Origin: Candidatus Venteria ishoeyi
GTDB taxonomy: Bacteria > Pseudomonadota > Gammaproteobacteria > Beggiatoales > Beggiatoaceae
Assembly (NCBI RefSeq): GCF_030378065.1
Contig: NZ_JAUCGJ010000040.1
Location: forward strand, 1-41,079
Direction of reading: 5' to 3'
Length of the DNA: 41,079 bases
Shown here: positions 1 through 7,852 of the stretch, piece after piece
Layout of the letters: each line of letters starts with the position of its first letter
How positions within the stretch are numbered: the stretch's first letter is position 1
Notes under the pieces: model-generated
What the model saw: only the letters and a program-made list of their open reading frames with translations
The model's database searches: none
What the model was told of the DNA's origin: nothing
Program-made: the position numbers and the translations under genes

Positions 1-290
1 TCGCCCTTTCAGGGCTCTGGTATCATCACATTACAAACCCAGGGCGTTGCCCTGGGCTAGTATGTTTTGCCCCTTTGGGGCTTGAATACTTTCTTAAGTT
101 AATGGCAGTGGGGCGTTGCCCTGGGCTGGTATGTTATACCCCTTTGGGGCTGGCTGAATATTTTCTTAAGTTAATGGTGGTGGGGCAACGCCCCTGAAAT
201 TGTATTCGTGCCATTCTCTACCCTGGGGCGTTGCCCCAGGCTATATTAAAATACCCCTTTGGGGTGTTAGTGCTAAAACCCATATTTTAA
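1..290. repeat. Array of GC-rich hairpin repeats (left array)
   Basis: This gene-free stretch is a string of short perfect hairpins separated by AT-rich spacers. They include CCCAGGGC-gtt-GCCCTGGG (38-56), GCCCC-ttt-GGGGC (69-81), a second CCCC-ttt-GGGG near 139-150, GGGGC-aac-GCCCC (182-194), CCTGGGGC-gtt-GCCCCAGG (222-240) and CCCC-ttt-GGGG (255-265). Two direct units of about 69 bp can be seen: the GGGCGTTGCC block at 42 recurs at 111, with matching spacers. The window opens inside another member (CCCT-ttc-AGGG). A related array lies at 7207-7485. The function is unknown. It could be a REP/MITE-like dispersed family or a set of transcribed RNA hairpins. Confidence 0.85.
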
Positions 291-367
291 GTTTTACCGT
301 TAAACATTAGAGATAAATCTGTTCGCCTGAAAGGCGAGGGTTTTAACCTTGTGCATGGAAAATAAAA
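212..367 (+). repeat. 156-bp block repeat, left copy (inverted relative to 7121-7276)
   Basis: Positions 212-367 match the reverse complement of 7121-7276 without gaps, with five mismatches that I could count by eye. The block begins in the GC-rich hairpins, continues through an AT-rich part, then a TCGCC-tgaa-GGCGA hairpin (about 322-336) and a TTTTAACCTT stretch. It ends with ATGGAAAATAAAA. The end is sharp: similarity stops at the A of the second ATG (367). The block therefore carries a start codon at its edge, which opens the reading frame of the sulfotransferase gene here. Confidence 0.9.
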
Positions 368-1287
368 TGCTGATTCACATTGGTTATCACAAAACGGCAA
401 GTACTTGGTTGCAAAAGCAGTTTTTCCCTAAACACCCTCAAATTGATTTTATTGCCGGACATCAGTTGTTATGGCCGCATTTAATAAATTTTCATCCTTT
501 ATTATTTAATGCCGAGCAGGCGCGAACCGTATTTTCGCCCTTGTTGCAGCGCGCTGAAGCGGCGGGAAAACTGGCAGTCTTGTCTTCTGAGCGTTTGTCT
601 GGCAATCCGCATTCCGGGGCTTATGACAATACATTGCTGGCAGAGCGTCTGCAAACCCTGTTTCCCCAGGCAAAAATTTTATTAATGGTGCGCGAACAAA
701 CGGATGCGATTGTATCGAATTATAAACAATATATAAAAATGCGCGGTTTATGTACGCTGGATGAATACTTGAATCCGCCGGTGGATGGTAAGATTCCGTT
801 ATTTAGATTGGATAATTTTCAATATCATTATCTGGCAGCCTATTATGTTTCGCTGTTTGGAGAAAATCAGGTTAAGGTGATGTGTTACGAGCAGTTACGT
901 GATCAAGCGGAAGATTTCATCCAGGACTTATCTGCCTTTGCAGGTATTAGTGACAGTGCTGACATCATGGCGTTATTTCCTGTCAAACAGCGCAGTAATG
1001 CCGCTTTTTCAGATGGGCATATACGTTTAAGGCGTTATTGTAATCGCTTATCCGGCGGTCATTCCTTTTATCCGTTGACCCCGCGTTATCCACGTTTATA
1101 TCGTTGGTTATTAGACAGGCTGAAAGCTTTGGAACGTGCCGGTTTTTTCCAATCTATTCAAAATCAGGAGGGTGGGGCATTCCGGCAACGGGTACAGCAG
1201 CGGGTTCAGGGGCGTTATGCAGCCAGCAATCGTGCTTTGCAACAACAATTTCAACTGGATTTGGCACAATATGGTTATCAGCTCTAA
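355..1287 (+). CDS. Sulfotransferase family protein (PAPS-dependent)
   Basis: A 310-residue cytosolic protein. The N-terminus carries the 5'-phosphosulfate-binding loop of sulfotransferases (HIGYHKTASTWLQ, residues 8-20). The segment LLMVREQTDAIVSNYKQY fits the second PAPS-binding element, with its conserved Arg and Ser. Family members move sulfate from PAPS to carbohydrates or other hydroxyl groups; the acceptor cannot be read here. The start is unusual: ATG 355 and the TTG at 349 lie inside the 156-bp repeat. ATG 367 is the first start codon mostly outside it and gives a protein beginning MLIHIGYHK, as in many relatives, so the true start may be 367. The gene converges with an ABC ATPase gene and the stop codons overlap by 4 bp. 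A role in sulfated surface polysaccharide is only a guess from that neighbour. Confidence 0.8.
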   Translation: MENKMLIHIGYHKTASTWLQKQFFPKHPQIDFIAGHQLLWPHLINFHPLLFNAEQARTVFSPLLQRAEAAGKLAVLSSERLSGNPHSGAYDNTLLAERLQTLFPQAKILLMVREQTDAIVSNYKQYIKMRGLCTLDEYLNPPVDGKIPLFRLDNFQYHYLAAYYVSLFGENQVKVMCYEQLRDQAEDFIQDLSAFAGISDSADIMALFPVKQRSNAAFSDGHIRLRRYCNRLSGGHSFYPLTPRYPRLYRWLLDRLKALERAGFFQSIQNQEGGAFRQRVQQRVQGRYAASNRALQQQFQLDLAQYGYQL

Positions 1288-2003
1288 CGTTTTGCAGCCT
1301 TGCGCATAAAATCATGATAGCGGGGTAAAACCTTGTCGGGATGCCCTCTGACGGGAACCTTGCCATCTTCTATCCAGATTATCCGGTCACACAGTTCGCC
1401 TAATAAATTGGCATTATGCGAAATCAATACAATAGTTTTATTGGTGCGGATTTTTTCTTTCATCATCTGGGTGGATTTACGGTTAAATGCTTCATCGCCC
1501 ACGCCCAGCACTTCATCAACCAGTAAAATATCAGGATCAACTTGAAATGCAACCGAAAAACCCAGGCGCGCGCTCATGCCGGAAGAGTAAGTGGCAATGG
1601 GTTGATCAAAAAAATCGCCCAATTCAGAGAAGTCAATAATTGCATCCATTTTGGCTTCAATTTCATGGCGTTTTACGCCCATTAACATGGCACTGAGAAT
1701 GGCGTTTTCCCGTCCGGTCAAATGTGGCATGAAACCTAATTGCAATGACAGCAAAGCCAGACTGTAATTGCCAAAATTAATAATTTCTCCCCGATCCGGC
1801 TTGATAATACCTGCTAACAAACGCAGTAAAGTACTTTTACCGACACCATTACGACCGATAATACCCAGTGTTTCCCCTTTGCGGATTTTGAAAGAGAGTT
1901 CTTTTAAGGCCCAGTATTTTTCACCAAAAATACCGCGGCTACGCCGATAACACATGCCGACCTTATCAAGTTTCAGCATAAAGGTATAAGGGGGGTTATT
2001 CAT
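1284..2003 (-). CDS. ABC transporter ATP-binding protein, polysaccharide-export type (Wzt/KpsT/TagH-like)
   Basis: A 239-residue nucleotide-binding subunit with all key motifs. These are Walker A GRNGVGKST (about residues 50-58), signature YSSGMSARLGF, Walker B ILLVDEVLGVGD, and the switch histidine in LISHNAN. The SSGM signature and the aromatic-rich N-terminus are typical of ATPases that export O-antigen, capsule or teichoic acid. Wzt proteins with substrate-binding tails are longer; this one stops right after the ATPase domain, so it resembles KpsT/RfbE. The partner permease is not in the window, which is odd because the two usually form an operon. A TTG at 2009 is an alternative start; ATG 2003 was preferred. 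Confidence 0.85.
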   Translation of the reverse strand: MNNPPYTFMLKLDKVGMCYRRSRGIFGEKYWALKELSFKIRKGETLGIIGRNGVGKSTLLRLLAGIIKPDRGEIINFGNYSLALLSLQLGFMPHLTGRENAILSAMLMGVKRHEIEAKMDAIIDFSELGDFFDQPIATYSSGMSARLGFSVAFQVDPDILLVDEVLGVGDEAFNRKSTQMMKEKIRTNKTIVLISHNANLLGELCDRIIWIEDGKVPVRGHPDKVLPRYHDFMRKAAKR

Positions 2004-2182
2004 GAGCAATAATCTGTCTGTTTATTAAAAATAATTGTACGCACTGAATTATAATGGAAATAACGATGAAGAAATGACATTTAAGTTAGAATTTTTTTAG
2101 CATTATGTGGAAAATGTTACCATATCATGTGATAAATAATAAGAAAATGTATCTATTTAGAAGATTATTTGAGAGACAGTCT

Positions 2183-3559
2183 ATGAAAATACGTATCATT
2201 ATTTTGGGAATTGCGGTTCTGTTATCGGTGCTGAATTTAACGGCATTTGCCAAGTCAGGCGCTATTTATGAATTTCAGTTAGACAATGGCCTGCTATTGC
2301 TGGTAAAAGAAGATCATCGGGCACCGGTGGTGGTCAGCCAGGTCTGGTATAAAATCGGCTCTAGCTACGAGCAGGCGGGTAAAACCGGTTTGTCACATTT
2401 ACTGGAGCATATGATGTTTAAGGGTACAGCAAAGCATGGCCCAGGGGAATTTTCCCGCATTATGGCAGAGCAGGGGGCGCAAGAAAATGCATTTACCAGC
2501 GCCGATTACACGGCTTATTATCAAAAGCTGGAAAAAAACCGCCTGCCAATTAGTTTTGCAATGGAAGCGGATCGGATGCGGGGTTTGTTATTTGATGCTG
2601 CTGCCTTTGAAAAAGAACGTCAGGTGGTTATCGAAGAGCGCCGCACCCGCACGGATGATAAGCCCACGTCTTTAACCTATGAGGCGTTTAAATCCACCGC
2701 ATTTCAAACCAGTCCTTACCGTAATCCCACCATTGGTTGGCCTAGTGACTTAAAAACCATGAAACTGCCTGATTTGCAGGATTGGTATCGACAGTGGTAT
2801 GCACCAAATAACGCTATTGTGGTGGTGGTGGGTGATGTTAATCCACAACAGGTTTATCAGTTGGCACAGAAACATTTTGGCAAGCTGAAACCCAGCACGA
2901 TTACCCCACCTACGCCGCGCCCGGAAGTCAAGCAGCATGGTATTAAACGGATTACCGTTAAACGTCCGGCCAAGCTGCCTTATTTGTTGATGGGCTATAA
3001 GGTGCCTGTGCTTAACAGTCAGCAGCTTGAAGCACATGAACAACAGGATGTTTATGCCCTGGAGTTGTTGGCTGCGGTATTGGATTATGGTGACAGCGCA
3101 CGTTTGATGCGTGAGTTGGTGCGGGGGCAGGAAATCGCCACTACAGTCAGCGCCAGTTATGATTTATTCAGTCGTCTGGATGATTTATTTGTATTTAGCG
3201 GTATTCCCGCACAGGCTTATGACGTGCAGGCTTTGGAGCAGGCGATTCGCCAGCAGATTAAACGCTTGCAGACAGAAGTTGTCAGCCAGCAAGCATTACA
3301 ACGCATCAAAACCCAATTTATTGCGAATAAAATTTATGAAAAAGATTCTGTTTTTTATCAGGCGATGCAATTGGGTGAGTTGGCGGCAACGGGTCTGGAT
3401 TGGCGTCTTGCCGAGCAGTATATTGAGCAGGTGACGGCGATTACCCCCGCGCAACTGCAAAGTGTTGCTAAAAAATATTTTAATGATGAGCGTTTGACTG
3501 TTGCCGTGCTGGAACCACAGGCTCTTGACAAGACGGAAGATACGGAGCAGGTACAATGA
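2183..3559 (+). CDS. Secreted M16 family zinc peptidase (insulinase/PqqL-like), catalytic member
   Basis: A 458-residue protein with an N-terminal signal peptide (MKIRIIILGIAVLLSVLNL, cleavage probably after AFA), so it should act in the periplasm. The inverted zinc motif HxxEH is intact (HLLEH, residues 72-76). The downstream acidic helix ERQVVIEERRTR carries the third zinc ligand. M16 proteins cleave small peptides inside a closed chamber formed by two halves. The next gene encodes the half without zinc ligands and overlaps by 4 bp (ATGA). I chose ATG 2183 rather than the in-frame ATG at 2105 because the signal peptide starts there and a purine-rich GAGAGA precedes it. The substrate is unknown. 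Confidence 0.9.
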   Translation: MKIRIIILGIAVLLSVLNLTAFAKSGAIYEFQLDNGLLLLVKEDHRAPVVVSQVWYKIGSSYEQAGKTGLSHLLEHMMFKGTAKHGPGEFSRIMAEQGAQENAFTSADYTAYYQKLEKNRLPISFAMEADRMRGLLFDAAAFEKERQVVIEERRTRTDDKPTSLTYEAFKSTAFQTSPYRNPTIGWPSDLKTMKLPDLQDWYRQWYAPNNAIVVVVGDVNPQQVYQLAQKHFGKLKPSTITPPTPRPEVKQHGIKRITVKRPAKLPYLLMGYKVPVLNSQQLEAHEQQDVYALELLAAVLDYGDSARLMRELVRGQEIATTVSASYDLFSRLDDLFVFSGIPAQAYDVQALEQAIRQQIKRLQTEVVSQQALQRIKTQFIANKIYEKDSVFYQAMQLGELAATGLDWRLAEQYIEQVTAITPAQLQSVAKKYFNDERLTVAVLEPQALDKTEDTEQVQ

Positions 3560-4869
3560 AATATTTGCATTTAAAGGTGGCTATGGGTTTGGCTTTGATT
3601 TTAATATTTGCCAAAGCCTGGGCTTTGCCGGATATTCAGCATTGGCAAACCGATAACGGTATCCCCGTATACTTTGTTGCTGCATCAGAATTGCCGATAA
3701 TTGATATTGAGATTGTGTTTGATGCCGCCAGTTCGCGTGATGGTGAGCAAGCGGGTATTGCTTTAATGACTAATGCCATGCTGGCTGAAGGCGCGGGTGG
3801 TTTATCAGCGGAACAACTAAGCGATGCTTTTGCCGATGCCGGGGCTGAGTTTGCTAATGATAGCTTGCGGGATATGGCTTGGTTAAGTTTGCGCTCACTG
3901 CGTGAAGACCGTTATTTACAGCCAGCCCTAAAGCATTTTTTGAAAATTCTGGGGCAGCCTGATTTTCCGCAAGCAGCGTTTGCGCGTGAACGTCAAAGGG
4001 TGTTGCAAAGTCTGGCTTATGACAAACAATCTCCGGCAAAGTTGTTGAGTAAAGCCTTTTACCGCAATTTATATGGCAGCCATGCTTATGCCAGTCCGGT
4101 TTATGGTACGCAAGACAGTTTGAACGCGCTAAGCAGTGCAGACTTAAAAGCATTTTATGAAAAATATTATGTGGCTTCCAATGCCGTCATTGCCATGATG
4201 GGCGCGGTGGAACTCAAGCAGGCGAAAGCCTTGGCGCAACAAATTAGTCAGGTTTTAAGTCCGGGACAGAAGCCGCCAGCGTTAGCGGCTGCCTCACAGA
4301 TAGCCGATGCGCAAACGCAACATATCGATTTTCCTTCCACGCAGACCCATATTCGATTAGGGCAAATGGGTATTTCGCGTTATGCGCCCGACCGCTTTGC
4401 CTTGTCGCTTGCCAATTATACTTTGGGTGGCGGCGGACTGGTTTCGCGCTTAATGCATGAGGTGCGGGAAAAACAAGGATTGGCTTACAGTGTTTATAGT
4501 CGTTTTTCTCTGATGCGGGAAGCCGGGCCTTTTGTAATTGGTTTGCAAACCCGTACCGATCAAACTCAACATGCCATTACGCTGGTGCGCCAGATTCTGC
4601 AAGATTATGTTAAAACCGGCCCCAGCACGGCGGAACTGCAAGCGGCAAAAGACAACATGACGGGGGGATTTGCCTTAATGCTTGACAGTAATGCCAAGAT
4701 TTTAAGCAATCTGGCGTTGATTGGTTTTTATGGTTTGCCGCTGGATTATCTGCATACCTGGCAAGATAAGGTTCGGGCGGTAACGTTAGAACAGGTACGT
4801 GAGGCATTAAAAAAACACCTGAATCCTGAGAAAATGTTGCTGATTACGGTGGGTAAAGATAGTCATTAA
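3556..4869 (+). CDS. M16 family peptidase-like protein, non-catalytic partner
   Basis: 437 residues with a signal peptide (MKYLHLKVAMGLALILIF, cleavage near AWA). It has the M16 fold signatures, such as NAVIAMMGAV and the C-terminal substrate-binding R/Y segment in SRLMHEVREKQGLAYSV. It lacks HxxEH: the equivalent region reads ALMTNAMLAEG. In known two-subunit M16 proteases (mitochondrial processing peptidase and bacterial pairs such as Sphingomonas SPH2682/SPH2681), one chain supplies zinc and the other supplies the Arg/Tyr residues. The translationally coupled arrangement here fits that plan, so the two products probably form a heterodimer. Confidence 0.88.
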   Translation: MKYLHLKVAMGLALILIFAKAWALPDIQHWQTDNGIPVYFVAASELPIIDIEIVFDAASSRDGEQAGIALMTNAMLAEGAGGLSAEQLSDAFADAGAEFANDSLRDMAWLSLRSLREDRYLQPALKHFLKILGQPDFPQAAFARERQRVLQSLAYDKQSPAKLLSKAFYRNLYGSHAYASPVYGTQDSLNALSSADLKAFYEKYYVASNAVIAMMGAVELKQAKALAQQISQVLSPGQKPPALAAASQIADAQTQHIDFPSTQTHIRLGQMGISRYAPDRFALSLANYTLGGGGLVSRLMHEVREKQGLAYSVYSRFSLMREAGPFVIGLQTRTDQTQHAITLVRQILQDYVKTGPSTAELQAAKDNMTGGFALMLDSNAKILSNLALIGFYGLPLDYLHTWQDKVRAVTLEQVREALKKHLNPEKMLLITVGKDSH

Positions 4870-4886
4870 TCTTTTACTTCAGGATT

Positions 4887-4909
4887 GAGCCGTTGCAGTG
4901 CAACGGCTC
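4887..4909. terminator. Perfect 10-bp hairpin after the M16 pair
   Basis: GAGCCGTTGC pairs with GCAACGGCTC across a 3-nt loop, 18 bp after the M16 stop codon. A T-tract follows only about 16 nt later (near 4925), so it is either a weak intrinsic terminator or another dispersed hairpin. I favour a role as 3' boundary of the M16 operon. Confidence 0.5.
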
Positions 4910-4982
4910 TACAGGTAGGGTGTATTTTTTTTATTAAACCCTGTCTAAGTTGAAAACTGAGGTTTTTGTCATTCCCATGTAC

Positions 4983-5058
4983 GTCATCCCTGTGCAGGCA
5001 GGGTTGGGAATCCAGTCCTTGTGAACAGCGACTGGATACCTGCCTGCGCAGGTATGAC
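4983..5058. repeat. Dispersed inverted repeat of the GTCAT...CAGGCAGG...ATCCAGTC type
   Basis: The left arm (GTCATCCCTGTGCAGGCAGG, then ATCCAGTC) is an imperfect reverse complement of the right arm (GACTGGATACCTGCCTGCGC, then AGGTATGAC), with a 12-nt centre. Long hairpins of this composition are common dispersed repeats in proteobacterial genomes. Only one copy is in this window. It directly abuts the next MITE. Confidence 0.75.
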
Positions 5059-5062
5059 ATTA

Positions 5063-5188
5063 CACGACTTTGAAGATTAAGCAGCAAAACCCTATGAAAT
5101 CGGGCGTTCCATAGACCTGACAGGTTTTTAAAAACCTGTCAGGTCTTTGCTCCGGCAGTTCCATTCGAAGCTAACCTTCAAAGTCGTG
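5063..5188. mobile_element. MITE-like element with 13-bp perfect terminal inverted repeats (full copy)
   Basis: The ends CACGACTTTGAAG (5063-5075) and CTTCAAAGTCGTG (5176-5188) are perfect inverted repeats. The centre holds a perfect 32-bp palindrome with no loop (5114-5145; arms GACCTGACAGGTTTTT and its complement). There is no coding capacity. A second, internally deleted copy is at 40621-40735. This is a non-autonomous element or remnant; no matching transposase is visible in the window. Confidence 0.85.
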
Positions 5189-5230
5189 ACATTAAGAGAA
5201 TATTTTTGTCGATTTCAAAGTGGATGGGGT

Positions 5231-6640
5231 TTACATGTCAAAAATCAATAACAACCCCGCCAGTTTATCCAAAGTTTCCTGATATTCCGCTTGCGCCTCA
5301 GAATCTGCAACAATGCCACCACCTGCCCAGCACTGAATTTGTCCTTGTTGAAAGCTTAAGGTGCGAATGGCAATATTACTATCCATTTGACCATCATAAC
5401 CCAGATACCCAATCGTGCCACAATAAATACCGCGTTTGGCAGGTTCCAATGTATCGATAATCTGCATGGCTCGGTGTTTTGGTGCGCCCGTAATTGAACC
5501 GCCCGGAAAACAAGCGCGCAAAAGTGTTACGGCATCTTCATCGTGTTGCAACTGTCCGGTGATGGTGCTGACCAAATGGTGTACCGTTGCAAAATTTTCC
5601 AGTGCAAATAAATCAGGGACTTTAATGCTACCGGGAATACAGACTTTCCCCAGATCATTGCGTAATAAATCAACTATCATCAGGTTTTCTGCACGATCTT
5701 TTTCACTGTTTTTTAACTGTGTTTGAATCAGTTGATCCTGCACGGCATCAATATGGCGTGGGCGTGTGCCTTTAATCGGACAGGTTTCCACACGGCCTTG
5801 GCGAAGTTGTAAAAAACGCTCGGGTGAGGCGCTTAATATTTGCCCGTCCGGTAAGTTAATATAAGCGGAAAAGGGGGCCGGATTTTTTTGACGCAGTAAC
5901 ACATAAGCCGCCCAGGGATCATCCGAATCAGTAGCGGCTTTTGCGCTGAAGCAACGGGCAAAATTAACCTGATAACAATCCCCGGCATAAATCCAGTCCT
6001 GAATTTTCTGAAAAGCTTGAAAATAAGCTTGCTGCTCCAGGGTGCTGTGTAACGGTGTTTGCAAGTGCAGAGGAGAAGCCTGGGCTGGTATGGGTGCAGT
6101 CTGGTTAAAACAGTCATATAAAGCCTGCCAATGCGCTTCTGAATCTGTCTTACCCACCAGCCAGCTTTGCTTAAGCTGGTGATCGATAACCACTGCCCAG
6201 TCATAAATACCAATCGCCATATCAGGCAGTGTGTCAGCCTGGGTTTCAGCCTGGGTTTCAGTGACGGGCAGATTTTCCAGTGTACGTCCCAGATCATAGC
6301 CAAAATAACCCATTGCGCCACCATAAAAAGGCAGACGGGGGAAATTTTCTGGGGGTTTATGTGATTGATGAGCGCGTAAAATGCGCTGTAATAATAAAAA
6401 TGGATCAACTTGACTGTATTGTGTCGGCGCGGTTGTTTTTCCGGCCTGCCAATGCTGAATTTCAGTCCTTGTGCCGCGCGTAGTCAGAGTAATGCGAGGT
6501 GTTGCAGCCAAAATATCATAGCGCGACCATCGGGAATTCTCAGTTTGCGCGCTATCGAGAAACATCGCCCAGTTTTGCTGGGCAATAGACTGAAAAAGAC
6601 GGCTGCTGTCAGGATGATAGCTCAGTGGTTCACACTTCAT
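5231..6640 (-). CDS. pabB: Aminodeoxychorismate synthase component I
   Basis: 469 residues; makes 4-amino-4-deoxychorismate from chorismate with ammonia from PabA, the first step toward p-aminobenzoate and folate. The chorismate-binding core is complete: TCPIKGTRPRH, ENLMIVDLLRNDLGKVC and GGSITGAPKHRAM. The lysine of PIKGT is the PabB nucleophile; anthranilate synthase (TrpE) has alanine there, so the assignment is firm. The N-terminal half has the family YFGYDLGR motif. A 12-bp tandem duplication encodes ETQAETQ in a loop (near 6235-6260). The start overlaps the hisI stop by 4 bp (ATGA), so translation is probably coupled. No pabA or pabC is nearby. Confidence 0.95.
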   Translation of the reverse strand: MKCEPLSYHPDSSRLFQSIAQQNWAMFLDSAQTENSRWSRYDILAATPRITLTTRGTRTEIQHWQAGKTTAPTQYSQVDPFLLLQRILRAHQSHKPPENFPRLPFYGGAMGYFGYDLGRTLENLPVTETQAETQADTLPDMAIGIYDWAVVIDHQLKQSWLVGKTDSEAHWQALYDCFNQTAPIPAQASPLHLQTPLHSTLEQQAYFQAFQKIQDWIYAGDCYQVNFARCFSAKAATDSDDPWAAYVLLRQKNPAPFSAYINLPDGQILSASPERFLQLRQGRVETCPIKGTRPRHIDAVQDQLIQTQLKNSEKDRAENLMIVDLLRNDLGKVCIPGSIKVPDLFALENFATVHHLVSTITGQLQHDEDAVTLLRACFPGGSITGAPKHRAMQIIDTLEPAKRGIYCGTIGYLGYDGQMDSNIAIRTLSFQQGQIQCWAGGGIVADSEAQAEYQETLDKLAGLLLIFDM

Positions 6641-7074
6641 CCGCCATAGAGTTCGTCAGGGTTAATAATAGGGTTGTTTAACACCTGTATGCTGTCTGTG
6701 GTGACCAGATTATAAAAACAACTGCGTCGTCCCGTGTGACAGGCAGGGCCGGTTTGATCGACTTTAAGCAAAATAGTGTCACCATCACAATCTAATAGCA
6801 ATGCTTGCAGAATTTGCACCTGCCCGGAGGACTCTCCTTTACGCCAAAGCTTTTGCCGTGAGCGTGACCAATAACAGACGCGCCCCTTGCTCAGCGTTTC
6901 TGCCAGGGCTTCACGATTCATCCAGGCCATCATCAAGACTTCGCCACTGTCATATTGCTGGGCGATTGCGGGTAATAAACCGTCGCTGTTAAAAGGCAGT
7001 TGTTCAAGGGCTTCCGTCCAGGAGACTTGCTCACCTGCGGACATTCGTTCAGTTTGTTTAAAACAATTAGACAT
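6637..7074 (-). CDS. hisI: Phosphoribosyl-AMP cyclohydrolase
   Basis: 145 residues, the stand-alone HisI form without a HisE domain. It opens the adenine ring of phosphoribosyl-AMP in histidine synthesis. The metal-binding core DCDGD is present, followed by QTGPACHTGRRSCFYN, which carries the zinc cysteines. An N-terminal extension of about 30 residues precedes the domain. ATG 7074 was chosen; a TTG at 7080 is in frame. It is the first gene of a two-gene operon with pabB and is separated from other his genes. An 18-codon reading frame that starts inside the upstream repeat ends 2 nt before this ATG, which could couple translation. Confidence 0.95.
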   Translation of the reverse strand: MSNCFKQTERMSAGEQVSWTEALEQLPFNSDGLLPAIAQQYDSGEVLMMAWMNREALAETLSKGRVCYWSRSRQKLWRKGESSGQVQILQALLLDCDGDTILLKVDQTGPACHTGRRSCFYNLVTTDSIQVLNNPIINPDELYGG

Positions 7075-7076
7075 AA

Positions 7077-7133
7077 TCAATTGTCACGTTTTGAGAAGAA
7101 GAGTCGCGTATAGTTGATGCTTTTATTTTCCAT
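7077..7133 (-). CDS. 18-residue upstream reading frame starting in the 156-bp repeat
   Basis: ATG 7133 is the terminal start codon of the right-hand 156-bp repeat. It opens MENKSINYTRLFFSKRDN, ending in TGA 2 nt before the hisI ATG. The first residues (MENK) are the same as those of the sulfotransferase gene because both come from the repeat. It could be a leader peptide that couples translation into hisI, or chance. No strong Shine-Dalgarno sequence was seen. Confidence 0.35.
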   Translation of the reverse strand: MENKSINYTRLFFSKRDN

Positions 7134-7276
7134 GCACAAGGTTAAAACCTTCGCCTTTCAGGCGAATAGATTTATCTCTAATGTTTAACGGTAAAACTTA
7201 AAATATGGGTTTTAACGCTAACACCCCAAAGGGGTATTTTAATATAGCCTGGGGCAACGCCCCAGGGTAGAAAATG
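7121..7276 (-). repeat. 156-bp block repeat, right copy
   Basis: This is the inverted counterpart of 212-367. It points toward hisI as the left copy points toward the sulfotransferase gene. The hairpin-rich end faces outward and the ATG-bearing end faces inward. The two copies flank about 6.75 kb carrying six genes. Confidence 0.9.
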
Positions 7277-7485
7277 ACACGTTTACGCCCTGAAAGGGCA
7301 GGTTAAAATGATGGCAATATTTTAATTTACCCTTTCAGGGCGTGAATGGCACGGATACAATTCCAGGGGTGTTACCCCTGGCTATATTAATGCGCCCCGT
7401 TGGGGCTAAACAACAGGGCTTGTCCGCCCTGTATCTCGGCTTTCAGCCACCAAACGCTCTAACCCACCCGTCTTTTAGTGGGTGG
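7207..7485. repeat. Array of GC-rich hairpin repeats (right array)
   Basis: Successive hairpins: CCCC-aaa-GGGG (7224-7234), CTGGGGC-aac-GCCCCAG (7249-7266), GCCCT-gaa-AGGGC (7287-7299), CCCT-ttc-AGGG (about 7330-7340), CCAGGGGT-gtt-ACCCCTGG (about 7363-7381), GCCCC-gtt-GGGGC (7393-7406), ACAGGGC...GCCCTGT (7412-7431) and CCCAC...GTGGG (about 7463-7483). Loop sequences differ between copies while stems stay paired, which suggests compensatory change. The last member overlaps the end of the DUF3800 remnant and provides its stop region. Confidence 0.85.
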
Positions 7486-7741
7486 TTGTTTAGTTAATTT
7501 GTCCCAAGGTTGAAATTTACCATCCTCAAAGTGTCCCTGCACTATTCCAGATAACATGTCAGCAAATTGAACGTTTCGATTTGAAGCACTATCGTATGGT
7601 GCAGTAGTTAAAGTTGTTGCAACCTTTTTTTCGAACCACAGTTGAATTTGTAAATAGTCATGCAAACTGTTACCGCTTTCTACCTTGTTGCTTTTGGGAT
7701 CTGGCACAAATGTAACGCTTTGATATTGATGTATTATAACT
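7459..7741 (-). pseudogene. C-terminal remnant of a DUF3800-type protein
   Basis: An open frame runs from a TGA near 7744 to TAG at 7459, with the only usable start a GTG at 7707. The segment SNRNVQFADMLSGIVQGHF resembles the end of DUF3800 proteins (D/S...QxADxxxG), which have an RNase H-like fold and are often carried on mobile DNA. The N-terminal catalytic half is missing: upstream the sequence runs straight into the small-RNA terminator at 7757. The last residues (about QPPTKRRVG) are encoded by the hairpin repeat. Family assignment from this short piece is tentative. Confidence 0.5.
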
Positions 7742-7756
7742 CATTGGATTTTTGAC

Positions 7757-7848
7757 AAAAAAAAGCGTGACCCCTAGATCCGGCATCTTTAGAAAACGCT
7801 TACGATACACAGTGTGCGTCGCGGATAGTCCAGGATTTACTCACGCTC
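7757..7848 (-). ncRNA. Candidate 92-nt structured small RNA
   Basis: On the minus strand a consensus-like promoter is followed 5-7 nt later by GAGCGTGA. About 92 nt downstream comes the complement TCACGCT followed by eight T, a terminator-like end. The 5' and 3' ends therefore pair. Inside, ATCCG (minus strand of 7821-7825) can pair with CGGAT near 7778-7782, ATCCT can pair with AGGGGT, and CGA...ACAC-TGTGT...TCG forms the apical hairpin. No protein is encoded. I do not recognise it as 6S, 4.5S or tmRNA. It is divergent from ddl. Confidence 0.55.
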
Positions 7849-7852
7849 TTTA

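Noticed and set aside
1154-1366. Short frames antisense to the sulfotransferase and ABC genes
   Set aside because: They overlap well-supported genes in other frames and show no recognisable motif or ribosome site.
2105-2182. Upstream ATG as start of the first M16 gene
   Set aside because: It would place 26 residues before a clear signal peptide; ATG 2183 has the better ribosome site.
1-7485. CRISPR array in the hairpin-rich regions
   Set aside because: Repeats are short hairpins of several types with variable spacing; no uniform repeat-spacer pattern and no cas gene.
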